From positions 20,581,428 to 20,645,427 of the forward strand of contig NC_054083.1 of assembly GCF_017562075.2 (NCBI RefSeq): a stretch of 64,000 nucleotides of DNA, written 5' to 3'. A program made the translations under genes and the position numbers. Origin of the DNA: Anopheles merus (lineage: Eukaryota > Arthropoda > Insecta > Diptera > Culicidae). Below, piece after piece: positions 57,501 through 64,000 of this stretch; the stretch's first letter is position 1; each line of letters begins with the position of its first letter. The notes beneath the pieces are model-generated. The model searched no databases. It had not been told where the DNA came from and saw only the letters and a list, made by a program, of their open reading frames with translations.

Positions 57501-60500
57501 ATGTTTCGTATCATTGGAAATATTTATTTTTACTCAAATTTAGAAGGTTTGCATATTAGTAAAGGGAGTTAAACAGAGATATGGCCGATTACAATTAAAT
57601 CAGAAAGAAATTATTACTTTTCAAACATGTCTTAAGTGTCCGTAATTCGAAGCAATACGGTATCTAATTCATAAAATGTAATATAATATAATCTTGGATC
57701 GTGATCATTGAAGATATTGACGAACTATTTTGAAATATATTGACGTTCAACCAGTGCACAGCATAAGGGATTTTCACAGTTTTCCCATTTGTTGTATTTA
57801 TTTTTTTCCTTAACACTGCTCACTTTTTTGAACAACCTGTGTGCGGTGGCATTGGTTTAGCTTGTGAGAAGCACGAAGATAAGTAAATAAAAATACAATC
57901 TCCACCACCAAACAACGAAATGAAACTTTTGATTTCTATCTACTGACGTTAGCAAACATTTTCACGCGAGCCATTTTCGCAGTGGACCGCCCCCCTGCTC
58001 CCTCCCTGCCTCCCATACTTTTCGTCCAGTTGTACGTGGCAACGTGGTCTTACCTCTTCACCCTGCCGCGTACGGCGGTTCGCCAGTGAGGGATGCAATT
58101 GTTCTTTCTTTGCTGTATCTTCCCTCCCTTTTGCATACTAATGACTGTGTGAATCAAAAGTTTCACTGCCATGAGGCGGGGCACAAGCGGAAGGGTTGGT
58201 GCGTTTTCTATAAGATTTAGCTAGCAAAAAAACCCTCAAAGCTCCTGCATTCGTAGGAAAACCCCTTATCTACTTGTTTGCGCTGTGTTAAGAAGAAACT
58301 GTTTACTACGTACTTAAAATGTATTTCTCTATTAAACCAGTAAAGAAACGCTGATGGGGGACCCCGCCATCGGCCTACAACTCGTTCGCATACTACGCTT
58401 TTTGTTTGTTGCAACTGCATCGTTTTGTTTAATGAATTCACCAACACGCCGCCGCAATGCCGATCGAGCTCTGTGGTGTGTGCCCCGGCCGGGATGATTC
58501 ACCCCTTTCCTTCTTAACGCGTTGGTCACGGACACGAACTGCGCATACGTTTCCAGCTAGCCAGCTTGGTTGGCGTGTGAGACGTTTAAAAGTGAATGGA
58601 TACAACCCCCCCCCCCCCTTCCGCCACTGCAAATCGGTGGTCACAGGTGGAAGTGCGTTTCCATGGTCACATTCCAATGTGCACCTCCTCCTCGTGGGAC
58701 GTGCGGTAAACCATCCGGCAGAAAGAGCACCCGATGGGGGGCCATAGCCTGTCCAAGCGTCGTGTGCGTGATGGATGGATGCCAAATAATTTAATTCGTG
58801 TCTTCTCTCTATTACTTGTTTGATCAATCGAGGGAATAAATGTGCAGTGGTGGTGATGTATCATCGTCCGTTGCAGGAGGTTCATTTTCCCCGTTTCACA
58901 GCAAATGGTTTTTTTTTTAATATGGAAATAGTGAACTATATTTCCTATGCGAAAAACTAGACTTAGTGGAGCTTACAGATTAGATTTGTACTAGCAATCT
59001 GCGGTATTTAAGACCGTACGCTTGGCATGGGACTGTAAGACATAGGATTGGTGCTCCAATCAAGGACGAGTTTGTACCACGTTTGAACCAAAACAAAAAT
59101 TGTGACGAAACTACTGAATAAAAATTCATAAACAAAGGTGAAGTAGATAGACACAAATTTTTGCTACATTATTGCTTTTACATTTTGAAAATTAAATGCT
59201 TTTTACAAAAGTTATAACCGTTTTCCAAAAACGCTTCCATGTACCAAATTTTGTGTTATGTGTTCCAAATGTTGTGCTAGCTGTGAACTAATAATTTGCT
59301 AGTCCATAAACTGTGCTAGAATTGTGTTATCAAACAAAATAAATTTCCAACACTAAGGTGAATGTTTCAAGGAATGTACAATTACAAAATTCGATAACTA
59401 GATGCTGAAAATCAATTAAATTTAGTATTTTAAAGATAATGTTCAGAATGCCAATTTTAGATGATTTTCCATGCGAAATAACACAACTGGTTTTTGCTAT
59501 CTGACGGCAAAACTTTTAGGTATGGAACTAGCAGAATAATTGGTACATGACCGCTTTTCTTGCACCAATTCTTGTGCTATTTTTCAACTCGATAATATAA
59601 TTATTTAATATTATTACTATTATTAGAATCCAATTTGAATCCACCACCACACCATAAACATCAACATATCGATAAAAGAACACAAATGTCACAATACACC
59701 TTACATACAAAAACAGATACGAGCTAAAAACAAATGACTCCGGATAGTCGAAGCTTATAATAGAGAAAGTAAGCCTCTGAGTTTGGAAAATACGACCTAA
59801 GTCTGATAGAACTAGTAGGAGGATAAATCCTTTCTCGCCAAAGAAGAAGAAGAATATTATTACACAATCAAAAACTGTGCGGTTTCAGTGTTAATGAATC
59901 ATAATCGAATTTTTTACATCATTCTGTTGCTCTAGTGTACGTATAAATTGAAAGTTAATAGCACTAGCACAACAATTGGTACACCTACTCCTACGTCAAA
60001 AAAGCAGCGTTAATTTACACTTGTCACATGACATAACAAATGTTAAATTAAATTTGTTTGCGGTTTATGTAATTTTGTACATTTGCATGTGACCTCTTGC
60101 TCTCTCTCTCTATCTCTCTTTACTGAAGTAGTAGACTTACGTCAATGTATGTACGCACAGATGTAGACCACGATCGTACGCCATTGTACGATGTAACATT
60201 ATGATTCGATCAATTAACATACTCCACCCGCGTTCATAGAAAGCAACACCAAACATCTACTACTATAGACAAAGCACTTTTTCTGCCACATTTCTCACCC
60301 TGTTGTGTTAGGTGAGCCGACTTCGAGTAGGGTTTATTAGATGCACCGGTTTGTGTGGGGGACGTTGTGGGGAAGATCTCGCCATCGCACATTCGGTGCA
60401 CCTCATTCAGATCAGTTGCAAAGAAGCCCTTCCCATCGTCTTCTCCATTGTTACAAGATACGCTGATGAGACTGATAGGGTGGTGGTATCGATGAATACT

Positions 60501-63500
60501 GATGACCTTCTCGGGTGTTGGGCAGGGCGTGTGCAACGGTGCACAGCAACTGTGTGGCGTCGTGGAACTAAATCTTATCGGCGGAGAGTAATATTTAATA
60601 TCATCTCGTGCTTGAATTCTATAGAACCCTCACTGCCCCCTTCCCACCAATGCCGTAAGTAGGTCCGTGAGAAGTGTGCAGTGCGTTTGTGCTAAACACT
60701 TCCAGCTCAAGCGAAACGCGCACCAAGGCCGCCACGCAAAAGCATAGCCGGCTTTCACACACAACGGTCTGTGCGTTAGCGCCCCCTCCGGTGGTGAGGC
60801 TGCGGTGCAACGGAAGTGAAAACTTGTGGTAAGAGAAGGGGGTTACTATCGGCCAACGATCGACTAGCCGCTAGCCGTCACATGGGATGGACGCCGGATA
60901 GCAATTACTGCTGTTGATGGGGCTCACGTTGCACCCTTCAAATGCACCTTTCGGGGTTTGGGGAGTGAAACTTTAGGAGTGTCGGCAATGATGCTCCCCA
61001 TTCTCGCGCTCTCCTTCCAACGATTAGAGACAAAACATCTCTTTTTAGTTTTGCTTTTTTCCGCAACAGGGTTGAGAAAAGCCTTTCTGCTAAACAGGTT
61101 TTATGGCTCATTTTTGTGCAAAATAAATGGTTCTATTTTTTTGTTGTTGTGGGTATTTGATTACATTTCTGCTTTTTTTTTCAATTTCCCACCATTATCT
61201 GCCCAGGCGAACTCTAGTTTTGATCCAGTCCGTCAATATTAATTGCCTCTTGGCATTGGCCGAGCTTTTTGCAGTCGGCAATCTGTGGAGATATTCAAAG
61301 GAAAGTTTACCATGGGAAATTGCTTTCCCAAATGGTTTGGTAGTAAAGCTCAATCGGCTACAGGGCACAGGGCAGCTAAGAAGATCGAGTAGCAAAAGCA
61401 AACTCGAGCTGGACGAAACTAGGCTCATTCGGTTCTTTTTCATATACATGGACATTACTTTATTACATCTTCAAAATTATTTGGCAGTCTAGGACGATCA
61501 TTATTTCGACGGGTACGACGTTCTTTTTGAAGAAAGATCTGGTCATACGGTTTACGTTCATATTTGTATTGGAGGAGATGAACGACCCTGGCGTATTAGG
61601 TCGTTCTTCATCCTTTATATGAACAACTCTGTACAGTATGATTTATAAAGAACCAATGAACGTAGATTAGATGAACGTAGGTCGTTCGTTCTTTATAATT
61701 AACTGAATGAATCGTACGATTGTGGTTATTGGGGAACACCTCCAGAACAATACACGAATTCAATACCAGTCATTCCTGTTAAATTGAGCCTTTAGAGGCT
61801 CCAAAATTTAACTGTAAATAGATAATTTTGTTTGAGTTAACTTGAGTAACTGTTTGTACCAGTATTACTCAGATTGATCAAAATATCTTAATGAATGGAA
61901 TTAAAAAAATATATACCTATACGGATTTGGATAATATTCATGGAGTCTTCGAAATTGGCATGTATTTTGAGGTATAAATAACTCTGTTAATACATGGTTT
62001 TCGGTGTCACATCATTATTCACATTCATTATTCCAAGATGTTTTTGAACAGCTGTCAAATTGTGTATTTTCATCATAATAAAATTTCAGTTCTTCTACAT
62101 GATTTTTAACACATCACAAAGATCTGTCAAACTCAATCCAGCTTGAAATGTGTTGAAAATCATGTGGAAGAACTGAAATTTTATTATGATGCAAATACAC
62201 AATTTGACAGCTATTGAAAAACATCTTGGATCCGGTGAAAAATTATGTGCACATTCGAAAATGACTTGGAAAACCACGTAAATAACGTTAGCGTTTTCTT
62301 GAAATTTAAAAAAATAATAATAATATTGCAGACTTTTTATATGCTATTTTAATTGAACATAATAGATGTCATAAATATTCAGATTAAATATTTAGACAAA
62401 TATTTCTTTTGATTAAATATCATGCGAAAATAGTTTGATTTAGACTAGAGTGAAACATTGTTCATTAACAAACAAAATGTGATGCCTTAGAGACAAAAAA
62501 TGTATGTATGTATTCTGCGTGTTTAGAGTCTGCTAGGAGATTGCATAGAACAGAATTCATCCAATTCAATTTGTGAAGTTTTGTGATCTTGTTTCCAAAG
62601 CATGTTATCGATTTCTATCTAGTTTTTTTTTTTTCACAATCTTTCAACGTTTCTCGAAACACGTTTCCAAATATATGATATTTAGAAATATCGCTTCCTC
62701 TGGTTTAGGTAAATGTGTAGCGTCTTTTCCGCATAAAACCATATATTCCTGTTGATAACGCGATCTTCTCCCCCAACACTTGTGCAATGAATTTAGACGC
62801 TCGATTGCTTGCTCATCTGGAGCGCTGTGGGCCACTTGTGTCCATGTTTGACGTAAAACGATCATAACGGACCATCACGAGCGGGAAGGGAAGCAGAGGG
62901 TGTCGAAACAGTTACGATGAAACTCCAACAAAGTGTAGCAATTGCGCTGCATGCGTGATTTACCCCCTTTTCCGGGCCTTCCTTTTGAATATTTCCCATT
63001 CTCTCCAGCGCACACTACTGTTAATGAGCGTATGATGGGGTGCAGGAAAGTTAAGAACTCATGCGAGGCGGCAACCGACTTGTCATCACATCTTCCGTAG
63101 ATTGTGTGTGTGTATGTCTGCGGGCTGTGGAAAATGTGGATCACTACTTGGCGTTCCTTTACACATGCTAATTCTCAGCGCTAAGCGCGCTGTATTCCAC
63201 CGAGCAGCTGGGACTGAAACAGTTTATTTTCGGGAATTTCCTTTTGTACATCCCTGCTCCAACCACCCCTTTTAGCCAACGGAAGGCGTAAAAGTTGGCC
63301 GACAATTCATGACGCTTTATGGTTGATTAGTTTCCGCTCACGGGGTTTTAACGGCTCAGTTCCCTTTGGGGGGCTGGCTGGTTGCTCGCTGGTGGTATGT
63401 ACACAGAGCCAAGAGCCGCTCTCGGATGGGCAAATAAACGTCCAAAACTGGAGTGGACCAAACTTCGCACACATCTAGCAAATCCAGCGAATTGTGGGTT

Positions 63501-64000
63501 GAATTGCGATGGAAAGGGGCAAGCCACAAATATCCCGTTGATCGATCGTCCATCTGTTCGTGGCGGTTTGAGGCGATGCTGATGATGGCACCTCTCTCAG
63601 AAGCTTCGCAGCGAATTACGAAATCGATCAACTGGGGGAGGGCATTCAAACACACACACACATTCTTTTGACCCACATGGTGGAACCGCGCCGGTGAATT
63701 CCTTGCGTGCATTACTGTGGTTTGTGTCATCATGTTAGGCCGTCATGGTTGACCGGTTGCGATGTGTGTGTGAGTATGGCGAGGGGTGAGGAGGGGTAGA
63801 TGGGGATAGAGAAGGTAGGATAGTGTTCTAATAAATTCTATTACAGAACGCGATCGATGACACGCGGTCATTGTGTTGCTGATGCTTCTCGGTTTGGGTG
63901 TTTGTATGAGTTCTCGGTGAATATTTAATAATATTTAATCTTATATGTTATATAAGAGCTTTATAACATAGCCAACATGTTTAATTATAGCTAAACGTAA
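54594..64000 (+). other. Putative first intron, no gene recognised
   Basis: No conserved-looking reading frame. Microsatellites occur at about 55361-55377 (GT) and in GA-rich stretches near 55028. AT content is high from 56 kb on. A hairpin element lies at 62033-62229, and a weak inverted pair lies near 59550 and 59970. CAAAGAAGAAGAAGAAT at about 59840 resembles the 3' end of SINE200, but the rest of that element is not visible. Confidence 0.35.
62033..62229. repeat. Long inverted repeat (hairpin MITE candidate)
   Basis: Arms of about 84 bases (62033-62116 and 62146-62229) are roughly 90 percent complementary and are separated by about 29 bases. Both ends read CCAAGATGTTTTT inward. No clear target-site duplication, so the class is unknown. 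Confidence 0.75.

Noticed and set aside
1..64000. CRISPR arrays, prophage, bacterial contamination, endogenous virus
   Set aside because: No regularly spaced direct repeats with unique spacers, no prokaryotic gene layout, and no reverse transcriptase, capsid or polymerase motifs seen.

Overview
The window is insect nuclear DNA, almost certainly from a mosquito of the genus Anopheles, probably the An. gambiae complex. The signs are spliced genes with short GT-AG introns, AATAAA poly(A) signals, abundant CA/GT and GA microsatellites, two copies of a tRNA-derived SINE that I recognise as SINE200 of An. gambiae, and insect-like protein sequences. There are no prokaryotic operons, CRISPR arrays, rRNA genes or complete tRNA genes. 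All gene models below were assembled by eye from reading frames, splice signals and phase. Spliced genes are given as one CDS spanning all exons, with the exons listed in the evidence.

Layout. 1-83 is the 3' end of a plus-strand gene. 696-3098 holds two small minus-strand genes for secreted proteins I do not recognise. 6888-42408 is one large minus-strand gene, unc-115/abLIM: four LIM domains, a linker and a C-terminal villin headpiece. Its exons lie in 6.9-13.7 kb and its 4-base first coding exon is at 42.4 kb, beyond a 28.7 kb intron. That intron contains another small secreted-protein gene (18155-18718, same strand), SINEs, a pair of hAT-like MITEs and a TA-flanked MITE.

From 44.4 to 53.0 kb lies a compact block of housekeeping genes: RpL28 (+), with a C/D snoRNA in intron 2; Spt4 (-) and thoc6 (+), divergent from a 232-bp promoter; the nuclear-envelope phosphatase subunit NEP1R1 (-), convergent with thoc6 and divergent from TMX3 (+); and PDCD5 (-), convergent with TMX3. 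The block covers translation, transcription elongation, mRNA export, membrane-lipid control and ER folding. These genes share promoters and 3' ends, not a pathway.

53.4-64 kb has no convincing coding exon. It looks like the 5' UTR and first intron of a plus-strand gene continuing beyond the window.

Best second-look items: (i) two alternative unc-115 cassettes (10181-10238 plus 9592-9664, versus 8351-8451) whose reading phases make them mutually exclusive; (ii) an intronic C/D snoRNA whose guides combine the 28S specificities of vertebrate U24 and U76; (iii) hAT-like MITEs built from inverted arrays of a CCGGAGTCG motif. I did not find a wholly new kind of system.
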